39,852 nucleotides of DNA from an uncultured Granulosicoccaceae bacterium (GCA_938035125.1 CALHNS010000103.1:1-39852), one strand, 5' to 3'. Positions 25,231 through 34,685 are shown, counted from the stretch's first letter. Numbers and translations: made by a program. Notes: generated by a model not told the origin, from the letters alone.

Positions 25231-25992
25231 TTAATAAGGAAAGCGATCTTTAACCGTAATCTTTTCCATCACGGTTTCGATCCACGTTTGCACCTCCGAT
25301 CGAATATCGTCAGGAGACTTATCTTCTGGATGAATCAGTGGACCAAACACAACAGTGATCGTACCCGGCCATTTTATAAAACCCATCCGTGGCCAAAATT
25401 CACCCGAGTTCACCGCAACAGGCAAAATGGGAATTTGCGTGTCGGCCGATACTTTCATACCGCCAATGCGATAGTTGGGCTCGGCACCTACCGGCATACG
25501 TGTCCCTTCAGGGAACACCACAATCCAACGGTTCTTCGCAATGAGCTCCCGGCTTTGTTCCGTCATTTGATGAATAGCTGAACGCCCAGATTTTCGATCA
25601 ATCATGACAAACCCTAAGAGTTTTATCATCCAACCAAAAACCGGTATCCAGCTTAAGCTTTTTTTTGCGACAAATAAAACGTGTTTAAGGTGATGGGCAA
25701 GAAAAAACGTTTCCCATGTTGATTGATGCTTGGAGAGAATTAAGCAGGCTTTATCTGGGATGTTTTCTGTTCCATGAACTTCCCAGTTCACACCGCAGAT
25801 CACTTTCAATCCTAAAATGATTCCAGCAATCCAAACTTTACAAATTTTGTACGCAAACTCGAACGATACTAAAATACCCAGCAATGCAGGGATTGCAAAC
25901 AATGCGGTGCTAACAATTAACCAGGCCCAAAATATTGCACCACGCACATAAAGCCATAGCCGATAACCTGTTGAAATAGATTGTGCTGACAT
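25231..25992 (-). CDS. plsC: 1-acyl-sn-glycerol-3-phosphate acyltransferase
   Basis: Makes phosphatidic acid by acylating the sn-2 position of lysophosphatidate at the inner membrane. The 253 residues have two hydrophobic helices near the N-terminus (about 14-35 and 30-62). The catalytic site KHQSTWET follows, with His89 and Glu94 in place of the usual Asp of HX4D, a variant I know from gammaproteobacterial members. Then come FPEGTR, binding the glycerophosphate, and the IPILPVAVNSG stretch. It is the last gene of the glyQ-glyS-gmhB-plsC run, 19 nt after gmhB, an arrangement known from pseudomonads and relatives. A 59-nt gap separates it from the dehydrogenase gene downstream. Confidence 0.95.
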   Translation of the reverse strand: MSAQSISTGYRLWLYVRGAIFWAWLIVSTALFAIPALLGILVSFEFAYKICKVWIAGIILGLKVICGVNWEVHGTENIPDKACLILSKHQSTWETFFLAHHLKHVLFVAKKSLSWIPVFGWMIKLLGFVMIDRKSGRSAIHQMTEQSRELIAKNRWIVVFPEGTRMPVGAEPNYRIGGMKVSADTQIPILPVAVNSGEFWPRMGFIKWPGTITVVFGPLIHPEDKSPDDIRSEVQTWIETVMEKITVKDRFPY

Positions 25993-26011
25993 TAAAAATC
26001 CCTTCGGCTAC

Positions 26012-26563
26012 TTAAGTGTCTTTTTCAAGAGAGGTGAGCAGCACATCAACAAATTCTGCTAAGTCTGTATACGCTGGTATGTGTTCTAAACCTTTGTTGG
26101 TATCCAGTGTATCTTGTCCAAAACCCGTTTTAACTAAGGCTGGTTGGAATGCAGCCGCCATAGCCGCTTGCACATCTTTCAAAGAATCGCCCACCATGAC
26201 TGCGTCCGAAGCTTCAATACGTAAACGCTCACTGATGGAATACAACATGCCGGGTGCAGGCTTTCGGCAACTGCATTCGTTCGCATCGCTGTGCGGGCAA
26301 AACGCCACCATATCCAAATGCCCACCCGCTTGTTGCAGCAGTGTGGTCATTCTTTGATGAATACTGTGCACCGTATCGATATCAATCATATCGCGCGCAA
26401 TACCGGAATGATTGGTGGCAACGGCCACTTTAATACCGGCTTGGTTCAACCGAGCGATTGCTGCCAGACTACCGTCAATGGGCTCAAATTCTTTGGGTGA
26501 CATCAGCATGCCACCGGTTTCGTGATTAATTACACCGTCTCGGTCTAACACCACGAGTTTCAT
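26012..26563 (-). CDS. gmhB: D-glycero-beta-D-manno-heptose-1,7-bisphosphate 7-phosphatase
   Basis: A HAD-family phosphatase in the ADP-heptose branch that supplies LPS inner core. The 183 residues open with the nucleophile motif LDRDGVIN. The zinc-binding loop CPHSDANECSCRKP (CxH...CxC) that marks GmhB and histidinol phosphatases follows, then KPAPGML and the metal-binding MVGDSLKDVQAA. The length is standard. It starts 4 nt after glyS and 19 nt before plsC, so it is translated from the glyQS transcript. Histidinol-phosphate phosphatase activity is the alternative, but the glyS-gmhB-plsC context favours heptose metabolism. Confidence 0.94.
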   Translation of the reverse strand: MKLVVLDRDGVINHETGGMLMSPKEFEPIDGSLAAIARLNQAGIKVAVATNHSGIARDMIDIDTVHSIHQRMTTLLQQAGGHLDMVAFCPHSDANECSCRKPAPGMLYSISERLRIEASDAVMVGDSLKDVQAAMAAAFQPALVKTGFGQDTLDTNKGLEHIPAYTDLAEFVDVLLTSLEKDT

Positions 26564-26567
26564 ACGA

Positions 26568-28631
26568 TTACCCTTTTATTTGCAGCTGAGAAATATCAGC
26601 CACATCACTGCACAAGGCGTGTACTTGTTGCAACAACCCTAAGCGATTGTCACGCACGGCCTCATCGTCCACCATCACCATTACATTATCAAAAAAGGCA
26701 TCTACCGGTTCTTTTAATGATGACATTGAGGCCATGGCTTCCGAATATTGTCGTGCACTTAATTGATCTTTTACACTTGGAGAGACTTGTTGCATCGCAG
26801 CAGCAAGCGCCTTCTCATCAGATTCTTGGAACAACGCATCCGACACCGTTAAGGTTTTTTGCACATCTTGTTTTTTTAAAATATTACCAATGCGTTTAAC
26901 CGCTGCCGACAGAGATGCAGCGGCTGAAGAATCACGAAATGATGCAATTGCCTTCATTCGCGCCATGGCATCAAGTGGGTGCGTGATGCCTTTTGCTAAC
27001 ACCGCATCCACCACATCTGCATCAATGCCTTGATCTTGAGCGTAGCTACGAATGCGATCAGCTACATAGCCCAAAATGGCGTCTCGATCGATATCCCCTA
27101 AAGAACCTTTATAGCTATCAATGGAGGCATCAATAAGTTTGGATACGTCTAGATCACGCTCATGTTCAATGAGCGTTCTTACCACACCCAAGGTGGCACG
27201 CCGAAGCGCAAACGGATCTTTGGTACCCGTTGGCACAAGCCCCTGACCATAAATACCCACCAGCGTATCGGTCTTATCGGCAATAGCAACGAGCTCTGCC
27301 ACAGGATTACTGGGTAATGCACCACCGGCTTGCTTTGGAAAATAGTGCTCTTCCATCGCTTGAGAAATATTTTTAGAGTGCCCATCGCGCTCAGCATAAT
27401 AACGACCGCAAATGCCTTGCATCTTTGCAAGCTCTTTAACAATCTCGGTGGTTAGATCACATTTACATATCGATATGGCAGTTGCACTTTCGCTCGCATC
27501 AGCACCTAACACATCAGCGAGTAAAGGTATTAGCTTTGCCATCCGATCGGTTTTATCAGCAACCGAGCCTAATTTCTTTTGAAACAAAACATCATTTAAC
27601 GCAGGGCGATGATCAGAGAGCTTAACTTTTTTGTCTTGATCCCAAAAGAATTTAGTATCTGCAAAACGCGGACGAATAACGCGCTCATTACCATCCACAA
27701 TGGTTGCAGGATTTTTCGATTCAATGTTGGCCACCGTGATAAATGCTGGCATCAATTTCCCAGCATTATCCAGCAACGCAAAATAGCGTTGATTTTCCTG
27801 CATGGTTTGAATCAAGGCTTCTTTTGGAATTTCTAAGTACATCTCTTCAAAGCCCCCACCTAAAGCCACAGGCCATTCCACTAAAGAATTTACCTCATCA
27901 ACCAAGGCATCATCCATAACCGGTGTGCCACCAAAATCTTTTGCAACGCTTTGCACCTGCTTAATGATTAACGCTTTACGCTCATCAATATCGGCCATAA
28001 CAAAGGCTTTTTTCAATTCGGCAACGTAGCTTGATGCCGATGACAACGTAATGGGTTTAGGTGCATGGAACCTGTGGCCTAATGTGGTGTTGCTAGCATT
28101 CATTCCTAAGATGGATACGGGCAGCACCGATGACCCATGCACAGCGGTTAACCAAACCACAGGGCGTAAAAATTCGTGCGGCTGATCAGACCAACGCATA
28201 CGCTTAGGCACCGGTAAGGTTTTTATAATCTCTGGTAGCGCAGCGTTCACCACTTCAGCCAGCGACTCACCTTTTTTAGTTTGCTTAACCACCACCCACT
28301 CACCTTTAGGTGTTTCAACGGTGGTTATATCGTCTACGGTTGCACCGGCACCTTTTAAAAAACCGAGTAACGCTTTGGTTGGCTCACCGTCTTTAAAAGC
28401 TGCAGCCTTTGCAGGCCCTTTGCGTTCAACGCTTTGATCTTCTTGTCGAGCCGATACAGCCGGTAAATAAGCGGCTATTCGGCGAGGTGTTCCGTAATAG
28501 TTTGCAGGCTGCGAGGCCATGCCAGCTTCGCTTAATTTTGCCTGCAAAGCGCTCGCTAAATGCTTTGCCATACCCACAGCAGAACCTGCAGGTAATTCTT
28601 CACAACCAATTTCAATGAGTAAATCATCCAT
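26568..28631 (-). CDS. glyS: Glycine--tRNA ligase beta subunit
   Basis: The large subunit of the bacterial alpha2beta2 glycyl-tRNA synthetase; it recognises and holds tRNA-Gly and is needed for aminoacylation. It is 687 residues from the chosen start. The N-terminus [13 protein letters not shown] and [11 protein letters not shown], the HRFHAPKPI stretch, and the [14 protein letters not shown] motif are all characteristic. The C-terminal anticodon-binding domain is intact ([24 protein letters not shown]). I chose ATG 28631 because AGGTG lies 9 nt upstream and it matches the family N-terminus; a GTG at 28643 and an ATG at 28640 are possible. The start overlaps the glyQ stop by 8 nt, giving coupled translation of the two subunits. 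Confidence 0.96.
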   Translation of the reverse strand: MDDLLIEIGCEELPAGSAVGMAKHLASALQAKLSEAGMASQPANYYGTPRRIAAYLPAVSARQEDQSVERKGPAKAAAFKDGEPTKALLGFLKGAGATVDDITTVETPKGEWVVVKQTKKGESLAEVVNAALPEIIKTLPVPKRMRWSDQPHEFLRPVVWLTAVHGSSVLPVSILGMNASNTTLGHRFHAPKPITLSSASSYVAELKKAFVMADIDERKALIIKQVQSVAKDFGGTPVMDDALVDEVNSLVEWPVALGGGFEEMYLEIPKEALIQTMQENQRYFALLDNAGKLMPAFITVANIESKNPATIVDGNERVIRPRFADTKFFWDQDKKVKLSDHRPALNDVLFQKKLGSVADKTDRMAKLIPLLADVLGADASESATAISICKCDLTTEIVKELAKMQGICGRYYAERDGHSKNISQAMEEHYFPKQAGGALPSNPVAELVAIADKTDTLVGIYGQGLVPTGTKDPFALRRATLGVVRTLIEHERDLDVSKLIDASIDSYKGSLGDIDRDAILGYVADRIRSYAQDQGIDADVVDAVLAKGITHPLDAMARMKAIASFRDSSAAASLSAAVKRIGNILKKQDVQKTLTVSDALFQESDEKALAAAMQQVSPSVKDQLSARQYSEAMASMSSLKEPVDAFFDNVMVMVDDEAVRDNRLGLLQQVHALCSDVADISQLQIKG

Positions 28632-29565
28632 GGTTATCATCACCTGAAGTCGTGCTTGCTTTGTTGTTGTCTTTTATCAACGGATAACCTAATGCTTTGC
28701 GCTTTGCCTCATAGGCTTCGGCCACCTGCCGTGCCATGGTGCGAACACGCAAAATGTAACCTTGGCGTTCAGTAACCGAAAGCGCATGGCGCGCATCCAG
28801 TAAATTAAAGGTGTGCGAGCCTCTGAGAACGTGCTCATAAGCTGGCAAGGGTAATTCAGCTTCACATAATTTTTTGCAATCACGCTCCGAGGCTTCAAAC
28901 ACTGAAAATAAGGTTTGCACATCGGCATGCTCAAAGTTATAGGCCGATTGTTCAACTTCATTTTGATGAAACACATCACCGTATGTGACAACACCTGCTG
29001 CCGATTCGCCCCAAACCAAATCGTAGATACTCTCTTTCTTTTGAATGTACATCGCCAAACGCTCGATGCCGTAGGCAAGTTCGCCAAGCACCGGACTGCA
29101 CGCTAAGCCGCCGCACTGCTGAAAGTAGGTGTACTGGGTCACTTCCATTCCGTTTAGCCACACCTCCCAACCCAAGCCCCAAGCACCTAATGTGGGAGAT
29201 TCCCAGTTATCTTCTACGAAGCGAATATCGTGCTCTAAGGGGTCAAACCCCAAAGCCGCAAGCGAGCCAAGATACAAATTTTGCATATCTGGCGGCGATG
29301 GCTTCATTGCAACCTGAAACTGATAATAGTGCTGCAAGCGATTGGGGTTATCTCCATAACGGCCATCGGTAGGCCTGCGAGAGGCTTGGGTATGGCACGC
29401 GTTCCAAGGCTCTGGCCCGATGGCGTGTAAAAACGTGGACGAATGAAAGGTGCCTGCACCCACCTCCATATCGTAGGGCTGTTGCACGATGCACCCTTGC
29501 GCGGCCCAGTATTCTTGGAGAACCGCAATCATTCCTTGGAAGGTCAACACATTGTGTTGGCTCAT
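28624..29565 (-). CDS. glyQ: Glycine--tRNA ligase alpha subunit
   Basis: The catalytic subunit forming glycyl-adenylate. It has 313 residues from ATG 29565. The family start [18 protein letters not shown] is followed by [19 protein letters not shown], the class II active-site strands with [16 protein letters not shown] sequence (here [17 protein letters not shown]), and [19 protein letters not shown]. The frame stays open 43 codons further upstream, but that stretch is Arg/Pro-rich, unlike the family and without a matching start, so I exclude it. It heads the glyQ-glyS-gmhB-plsC run. The 380-nt region to the divergent glnA must hold its promoter; I could not pick one with confidence. Confidence 0.96.
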   Translation of the reverse strand: MSQHNVLTFQGMIAVLQEYWAAQGCIVQQPYDMEVGAGTFHSSTFLHAIGPEPWNACHTQASRRPTDGRYGDNPNRLQHYYQFQVAMKPSPPDMQNLYLGSLAALGFDPLEHDIRFVEDNWESPTLGAWGLGWEVWLNGMEVTQYTYFQQCGGLACSPVLGELAYGIERLAMYIQKKESIYDLVWGESAAGVVTYGDVFHQNEVEQSAYNFEHADVQTLFSVFEASERDCKKLCEAELPLPAYEHVLRGSHTFNLLDARHALSVTERQGYILRVRTMARQVAEAYEAKRKALGYPLIKDNNKASTTSGDDNHG

Positions 29566-29719
29566 TCGCTCTGCCTGTATTAAGGGGTTGTTAGATTTAG
29601 CGCTAAGTTTACTGAATCTGCCGCAGCAGCGCGCACGTTCAGGCCGCGCCAACCCTATCCGCAAGCCGTTGTGCCCAGCATTCCACGCCCTCAAACCCTT
29701 TCCTCAGGTACACTGCTCC

Positions 29720-29736
29720 TGCACAGTTATGGTGCG
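29720..29736 (+). promoter_or_regulatory. NtrC-like binding site 1 upstream of glnA
   Basis: TGCACAG-TTA-TGGTGCG matches the enteric NtrC dyad TGCACCA-N3-TGGTGCA at 11 of 14 arm positions, with correct 3-nt centre spacing. It overlaps by two bases a second window, 29735-29751, that ends in a perfect TGGTGCA half-site but has a poor left half. Confidence 0.55.
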
Positions 29737-29763
29737 CATTGTTTTGGTGCAAAATTGCTCATT

Positions 29764-29780
29764 TGCCCTAAATCGGTGCA
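29764..29780 (+). promoter_or_regulatory. NtrC-like binding site 2 upstream of glnA
   Basis: TGCCCTA-AAT-CGGTGCA matches the NtrC dyad TGCACCA-N3-TGGTGCA at 11 of 14 arm positions. It agrees at 14 of 17 with the E. coli glnA enhancer sequence as I recall it. Its centre is 44 bp from site 1, about four helical turns, so dimers would lie on nearly the same face. Confidence 0.55.
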
Positions 29781-29945
29781 CTCCATCACTGGTCAGTAAT
29801 TTTTAGCGCATTGATTCCGTTGAACTATTCTGTTGGAACTGATGCGTTTTATTGGCTATGAATCAGTCGCTGCTTATCGCAGGTTGCGCTAGCAGAACCA
29901 AGCCAATAAACCCAATCATTAACCTATGGCAAGAGGAAGAAACTA

Positions 29946-31355
29946 ATGTCTGCCAGTGACGTTTTAAAAACCATGAAAGAAAATGAAGTGAAATATGTAG
30001 ATTTTCGCTTCACCGATCCACGCGGTAAAGAACAGCATGTGTCGGTTCCCGCTAGCGACATTAGCGACGATACGTTTGAAGAAGGCAAAATGTTTGATGG
30101 TTCGTCCATCGCAGGCTGGAAAGGCATAAACGCATCCGACATGATCTTAATGCCGGACACCAAAACAGCGGTAATGGATCCGTTCGCACAGTACAACCAA
30201 CTGAACATCACTTGCGACATCGTTGAGCCTGACACTATGGAAGGCTACGAGCGCGACCCTCGATCAATCGCCAAACGCGCAGAAGCTTACTTAAAGTCTA
30301 CTGGCATTGCTGACACCGCCTTCTTTGGCCCAGAGCCTGAATTCTTCGTGTTCGACGATGTTCGTTGGAACACAGACATGAAAGGCATGAGCTATGCGAT
30401 CGATTCAGAAGAAGCGGCATGGAACACAGGTAAAAAATACGATGGCGGTAACTTAGGCCATCGCCCTGGTGTTAAAGGCGGATACTTCCCCGTACCTCCT
30501 GTTGATTCTCTGCACGACTTACGCGCACAAATGTGTGAAGTGATGCAACAGATGGGAGTTGAGCCTGAAGTTCATCACCACGAAGTGGGTACAGCTGGCC
30601 AGTGTGAAATCGGCACTCGATTCGACACCATGGTAAAGCGTGCTGATGGCGTTCAAATCATGAAATACGTTATCCATAACGTTGCAGCCATGTACGGCCG
30701 AACAGCTACGTTCATGCCTAAGCCAATCGTTGGTGATAACGGTTCTGGCATGCACGTGCACATGTCTCTATCTAAAGATGGCGAGAACATTTTCTCAGGC
30801 GATCAGTACGGTGGATTATCAGAAACTGCGCTGTATTACATCGGTGGTGTAATCAAGCACGCTCGTGCGATTAACGCTTTTGCTAACGCCTCTACTAACA
30901 GCTACAAGCGTTTGGTTCCAGGCTTTGAAGCCCCGGTAATGCTTGCCTATTCAGCCCGTAACCGTTCTGCATCGGTTCGTATTCCTTGGGTTGCAAGCCC
31001 GAAGGCACGTCGTATTGAAGTACGCTTCCCTGATCCTACCGGTAACCCGTACACAACGTTTGCTGCCTTGATGATGGCAGGCCTTGACGGTATCCAAAAC
31101 AAGATTCACCCAGGCGAAGCTTCTGATAAAGATCTTTACGACCTACCTCCAGAAGAAGAAGCCAAGATTCCAAAGGTTGCTTTCTCATTAGACCAAGCCT
31201 TGGAAGAACTTGACAATGATCGCGAGTTCTTAACCGCTGGTGGTGTATTTAGTAACGATTCTATTGATGGTTACATTGCATTGAAGATGGAAGAAGTTAC
31301 TCGACTACGCATGTCAACTCACCCAGTTGAATTCGACATGTACTACAGCTGTTAA
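29946..31355 (+). CDS. glnA: Glutamine synthetase, type I
   Basis: Makes glutamine from glutamate, ammonia and ATP as a dodecamer. At 469 residues it has the length of E. coli GlnA. Visible signatures are the N-terminal beta-grasp [12 protein letters not shown], the metal-binding [40 protein letters not shown] and the [14 protein letters not shown] stretch. The adenylylation Tyr398 sits in [10 protein letters not shown], so activity is expected to be controlled by GlnE as in type I-beta enzymes. A good ribosome-binding site lies 8 nt before the ATG. NtrC-like sites upstream and ntrB-ntrC downstream indicate nitrogen control. A strong hairpin separates it from ntrB. Confidence 0.98.
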   Translation: MSASDVLKTMKENEVKYVDFRFTDPRGKEQHVSVPASDISDDTFEEGKMFDGSSIAGWKGINASDMILMPDTKTAVMDPFAQYNQLNITCDIVEPDTMEGYERDPRSIAKRAEAYLKSTGIADTAFFGPEPEFFVFDDVRWNTDMKGMSYAIDSEEAAWNTGKKYDGGNLGHRPGVKGGYFPVPPVDSLHDLRAQMCEVMQQMGVEPEVHHHEVGTAGQCEIGTRFDTMVKRADGVQIMKYVIHNVAAMYGRTATFMPKPIVGDNGSGMHVHMSLSKDGENIFSGDQYGGLSETALYYIGGVIKHARAINAFANASTNSYKRLVPGFEAPVMLAYSARNRSASVRIPWVASPKARRIEVRFPDPTGNPYTTFAALMMAGLDGIQNKIHPGEASDKDLYDLPPEEEAKIPKVAFSLDQALEELDNDREFLTAGGVFSNDSIDGYIALKMEEVTRLRMSTHPVEFDMYYSC

Positions 31356-31371
31356 TCGGTAGTTAATGCTT

Positions 31372-31402
31372 GCTGGGTTCAATCCGTGCGATTGAGCCCA
31401 GC
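31372..31402 (+). other. 12-bp hairpin between glnA and ntrB
   Basis: GCTGGGTTCAAT (31372-31383) pairs with ATTGAGCCCAGC (31391-31402) over 12 positions, eleven Watson-Crick and one G-U, around a 7-nt loop. It starts 16 nt after the glnA stop and ends 17 nt before the ntrB ATG. No U-run follows, so rather than a classic terminator it may act as a processing or stabilising element that keeps glnA mRNA in excess over ntrBC. Confidence 0.65.
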
Positions 31403-31419
31403 GACCCATCACCAATGTT

Positions 31420-32550
31420 ATGGCTACATCTCAGTCCACACCTCAATCCAGCCCCACAGCCACTAGCTCTGTAACAAACACAGCGCCTGCAATAAGCACA
31501 ACAGGCACCGCAGCCATTCTGCTGGATAACATGACCACTGGCATCATTGCGCTAGACAGTGGATTGAAAATTACCCTATTAAATGCATCGGCTGAACAAC
31601 TCTTAGGCGTTAGTGCTACACGCGCAGCCGGTCGTCGATTAGCCCAAGTGGTATCCATTCCAGATTCATTGTTCGCAAGGCTAAGAGAAGCCTTAGAACA
31701 AGGCCAGCCCGTTAACGATCGACACGTTACGCTAGAGCGAATTGGGTTAGATCCCGTTTTAGTCGACTGCGCCATCGCCCCCTATGTGAATGAATTCGGC
31801 GATGAGGGCGTGTTAATAGAAGTCAATGCACTAAACCGTACACAGCGAATTGTTCGCGACGAAGCGCTGGCCGCACAACAAGAAAGTGTTAAGTCATTAC
31901 TGCGCGGGCTTGCCCATGAAGTTAAAAACCCTCTAGGCGGTTTACGTGGTGCGGCGCAGTTATTAGAAAGACAACTGGATGATAAAGAGCTGGTTGAGTA
32001 CACATCCATCATTATTCATGAAGCCGATCGCCTACAAGCGTTAATTGATCGCTTGCTTGGCCCAAATTCGAGACCACGCCGTGAAGAAATTAATATTCAC
32101 GAAGTGCTAGAACATGTTAGAAAAATACTGTTGGTTAGCGCAACCAATGGGATAACGATACAGTTCGATTATGACCCAAGCATTCCAGAATTTTTAAGCG
32201 ATCGAGATCGTTTAATTCAAGTATTTTTAAACATTGCTGGCAACGCGTTAAATGCTGTAAAAAACGGAGGCGATGTGATTTTTAAAACACGCATCGTCAC
32301 TAATCATACGATTGCCGGCACTTTACAACCACTGGCCATCAAAGTATCAATTAACGATAACGGCCCTGGCGTTCCAACCAATTTAATTGATCAAATTTTT
32401 TATCCCATGGTTAGCGGCACCGCCGATGGAAGCGGGCTGGGATTGTCTATTGCACAATCCATTATGGGGCAGTTGGGCGGATTAATTGAATGCGAAAGTG
32501 AACCTGGCAACACCCAGTTCACGGTATTCATTCCCGTGGTGTTTACGTGA
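31420..32550 (+). CDS. glnL: Nitrogen regulation sensor kinase NtrB
   Basis: A cytosolic two-component kinase/phosphatase that phosphorylates NtrC under nitrogen limitation and is switched by PII protein. The 376 residues start with a Ser/Thr-rich tail (1-30) longer than usual. A PAS domain (about 30-140) follows, then HisKA with phospho-acceptor H166 in LRGLAHEVKNPLGGLRGAAQLL, and HATPase_c with NIAGNALNAV, DNGPGVP, the family-specific FYPMVSGTADGSGLGLSIAQSI and a normal end. All kinase boxes are intact, so signal input to NtrC appears functional. The stop overlaps the ntrC GTG by 4 nt. No clear ribosome-binding site precedes the ATG. Confidence 0.96.
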   Translation: MATSQSTPQSSPTATSSVTNTAPAISTTGTAAILLDNMTTGIIALDSGLKITLLNASAEQLLGVSATRAAGRRLAQVVSIPDSLFARLREALEQGQPVNDRHVTLERIGLDPVLVDCAIAPYVNEFGDEGVLIEVNALNRTQRIVRDEALAAQQESVKSLLRGLAHEVKNPLGGLRGAAQLLERQLDDKELVEYTSIIIHEADRLQALIDRLLGPNSRPRREEINIHEVLEHVRKILLVSATNGITIQFDYDPSIPEFLSDRDRLIQVFLNIAGNALNAVKNGGDVIFKTRIVTNHTIAGTLQPLAIKVSINDNGPGVPTNLIDQIFYPMVSGTADGSGLGLSIAQSIMGQLGGLIECESEPGNTQFTVFIPVVFT

Positions 32551-33992
32551 ACGATGAACACGTATGGGTCATCGATGATGATCGCTCTATTCGCTGGGTA
32601 TTAGAAAAAGCGTTCAAACAAGCCGATATACACGTTACGTGTTTTGAAACGGCAGATGATGCGTTAGATATGATTCGATCTAATGCCCTACTACCCGATG
32701 CCATCATCAGCGACATTCACATGCCAGGCTCGAATGGGCTTGCGTTACTTAAACAATTATCACAGCAAGAAACCGAGACCCCGGTTCTTGTTATGACCGC
32801 ATTTTCTGATCTTGACAGCACGGTATCGGCCATGGAAGGCGGGGCGTTTGAATACATACCCAAACCCTTTGATGTGGATGATGTCATTGCGAAAACTCGT
32901 CGCGCATTTCATTCGCACAGACAAAAGCGTGAGAACGCACACGCCAACTTAAACGGGGGTGACAATGACCAGAACAGTTATGGCTCAACGGAACACACAC
33001 AAGGCCGATCGCACACCTTGTTAGGCGATTCTGCCGCCATGCAAACCGTGTTTAAGTCAATCAGCCGCTTGGCTCAATCAAAAACCACCGTATTAATCAA
33101 CGGTGAACCAGGAACGGGCAAGGAATTAATCGCAAAAGCCTTGCATACACATAGCCCAAGATGCGCCAAACCTTTTCAAACATTAAATTTGGCAGCAATT
33201 CCACAAGATTTAATGGAATCAGAGCTGTTCGGTCATGAAAAAGGTGCGTTTGTGGGTGCACTGGATACTAAAATTGGACGCTTCGAGCAAGCCGATGGCG
33301 GTACACTTTTTCTTAACGAAATTGGCGACATGCCAAGCGCTTTGCAATCACGCTTATTAAGCGTGTTAACCAAAGGAGAATTCTACCGAATCGGTGGGCA
33401 CACCCCCATTCAAGTGGATGTACGCGTTCTTGCCTCAAGTCATTTAAATCTTCTTGTATTGGTAGAAGACAATCGCTTTCGAGAAGACTTATACCACCAC
33501 TTAAACGTCATTCGTATTGAAGCCCCGCCGCTTCGAGAGCGCAAAGAAGACATCCCTGTGTTGATGGAATATTTTTTAGAAAAAGCGGCTTCTGAATTGG
33601 GAGTAACTCCTAAGAAAATGCCTATCGCCTTTAAAAGACATATTACCGATTTGCCTTGGGCTGGCAATATGCAAGAATTAAAAAGTACCGCTCATTGGCT
33701 TACGGCAATGACAACCGAGCAAGAACTTGATGCCAGCCATTTACCTAGTGAGCGTGCAACCCCCATAAACGAATCAACCGATTTATGGGAAACCAGTTTT
33801 AAAAACTGGGCAACACGGTTATTAGCCAGCGGTGAATCTGACTTATTGGGTAAGGCTGTGCCATCGATGGAACGTATTCTGATTCAATGCGCATTGAATC
33901 AAACCGATGATAAAAAACAAGACGCTGCAAAACTTTTGGGTTGGGGCCGAAATACGTTAACCCGCAAGATTAAAGAACTGGGCCTAGATTAA
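32547..33992 (+). CDS. glnG: NtrC-type nitrogen response regulator with altered sigma54-activator core
   Basis: 481 residues with REC, AAA+ and Fis-type HTH in the standard NtrC order. The receiver is intact (D11/D12, D56, T84, K106), and the C-terminal helix-turn-helix KKQDAAKLLGWGRNTLTRKIKELG is close to consensus. Walker A GEPGTGKE (186-193) is present. In the AAA+ core, three functional positions are changed. GAFTGA, which contacts sigma54, reads GAFVGA (V236). The Walker B Asp is Asn257 (TLFLNEIGD). The second arginine finger (REDLxxRLN) is His318 while R312 remains. Such changes are expected to impair ATP hydrolysis and sigma54 contact. The likely reading is a DNA-binding regulator working without sigma54, as known for Rhodobacter capsulatus NtrC. 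GTG start, coupled to ntrB. Confidence 0.93.
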   Translation: MNDEHVWVIDDDRSIRWVLEKAFKQADIHVTCFETADDALDMIRSNALLPDAIISDIHMPGSNGLALLKQLSQQETETPVLVMTAFSDLDSTVSAMEGGAFEYIPKPFDVDDVIAKTRRAFHSHRQKRENAHANLNGGDNDQNSYGSTEHTQGRSHTLLGDSAAMQTVFKSISRLAQSKTTVLINGEPGTGKELIAKALHTHSPRCAKPFQTLNLAAIPQDLMESELFGHEKGAFVGALDTKIGRFEQADGGTLFLNEIGDMPSALQSRLLSVLTKGEFYRIGGHTPIQVDVRVLASSHLNLLVLVEDNRFREDLYHHLNVIRIEAPPLRERKEDIPVLMEYFLEKAASELGVTPKKMPIAFKRHITDLPWAGNMQELKSTAHWLTAMTTEQELDASHLPSERATPINESTDLWETSFKNWATRLLASGESDLLGKAVPSMERILIQCALNQTDDKKQDAAKLLGWGRNTLTRKIKELGLD

Positions 33993-34022
33993 ACAAACGC
34001 AGTAATACACTTTGGGATTTAA

Positions 34023-34685
34023 ATGATTCAATCCGCAGTTATTTTCGACATGGACGGCTTACTGATCGATTCTGAAACGGTTTCTGCCAAAGCATTCAAT
34101 GAAACAGCCGAAAGCTACGGCTTAAACGATGTATTCACGGTATTCATGTCCTTAGTTGGCTGTAACGAGAAACAACACGTTATTACCCTTAGAGATGCGC
34201 TTGAACCCGATATTGATTCGGTTAAATTTCTAAAAGACTGGAATGATCGATACCAAGCCGCATTGGCTACTGGCGTTCCGCCCTTGTTGCCTGGCGCCCT
34301 AGCCTTATTAACATGGCTTGAATCTAACAACATACCCAGAGCACTGGCCACATCATCGGGCAAAATCGCTGCCGAGAAGAAACTACGCGGCAACGACATT
34401 TATCAGTATTTTGAAACCATCACAACAGGTGATGATGTACAAGTGAGTAAACCCAATCCAACCATATTTTTAAAAGCGGCCGCCTCAATACAAGTACAAC
34501 CTGAACAGGCATTGGTACTTGAAGATTCAGAAAACGGCGTGCGCGCAGGCGTTAGCGCTGGCATGCGCGTAATACAAGTGCCAAACCTAGTACCGCCATC
34601 TAAGGAACTATTAAAGTTAAATCATGAAGTACTTGAGAGCTTAGATAGCGTTTTATTGCAATTGAAAAACGAACATAACGCTTAA
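34023..34685 (+). CDS. HAD-superfamily phosphatase, beta-phosphoglucomutase-like
   Basis: A 220-residue HAD hydrolase of subfamily IA with an alpha-helical cap. Motif I is FDMDGLLIDSE (nucleophile D9, acid D11), motif II ATSSGK, motif III the Lys of VSKPNP, and motif IV LEDSENGVRAG. The layout matches beta-phosphoglucomutase or YcjU/YniC-type sugar-phosphate phosphatases; the precise substrate is unknown. It starts 30 nt after ntrC on the same strand and may be cotranscribed, though no functional link is evident. Its last 4 nt overlap the convergent small membrane protein gene. Confidence 0.9.
   Translation: MIQSAVIFDMDGLLIDSETVSAKAFNETAESYGLNDVFTVFMSLVGCNEKQHVITLRDALEPDIDSVKFLKDWNDRYQAALATGVPPLLPGALALLTWLESNNIPRALATSSGKIAAEKKLRGNDIYQYFETITTGDDVQVSKPNPTIFLKAAASIQVQPEQALVLEDSENGVRAGVSAGMRVIQVPNLVPPSKELLKLNHEVLESLDSVLLQLKNEHNA

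Larger units (their letters stand above)
29566..29945. promoter_or_regulatory. glyQ-glnA divergent regulatory region
   Basis: This 380-nt stretch holds no gene. The glyQ side (29566-29700) is GC-rich and contains a perfect 10-bp palindrome TTAGCGCTAA (29597-29606). The glnA side holds NtrC-like dyads at 29720-29780. I searched 29700-29945 by eye on the plus strand for the sigma54 spacing GG-N10-GC and found none. The nearest misses are a GG-N9-GC around 29746 and TTGGC...GT at 29852-29867. A sigma70 candidate is TTGGAA (29833-29838), 18 nt, TATGAA (29857-29862). AGAGG and AGGA, 8 nt before the glnA ATG, form a good ribosome-binding site. Confidence 0.6.

Noticed and set aside
29566-29694. 43-codon N-terminal extension of glyQ
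   Set aside because: The conserved protein starts at [11 protein letters not shown]. The extension is Arg-rich, lacks family similarity and has no better start signal.
29745-29758. sigma54-like TGGTGC...TTGC ahead of glnA
   Set aside because: The invariant GG and GC are 9 rather than 10 nt apart, and sigma54 does not tolerate this spacing change. The same bases are better read as an NtrC half-site.
29489-29806. 105-codon plus-strand frame covering the glyQ start and upstream region
   Set aside because: It is antisense to the glyQ N-terminus, Cys/Arg/Leu-rich without a domain, and has no convincing ribosome-binding site. It would also run through the NtrC-like sites.
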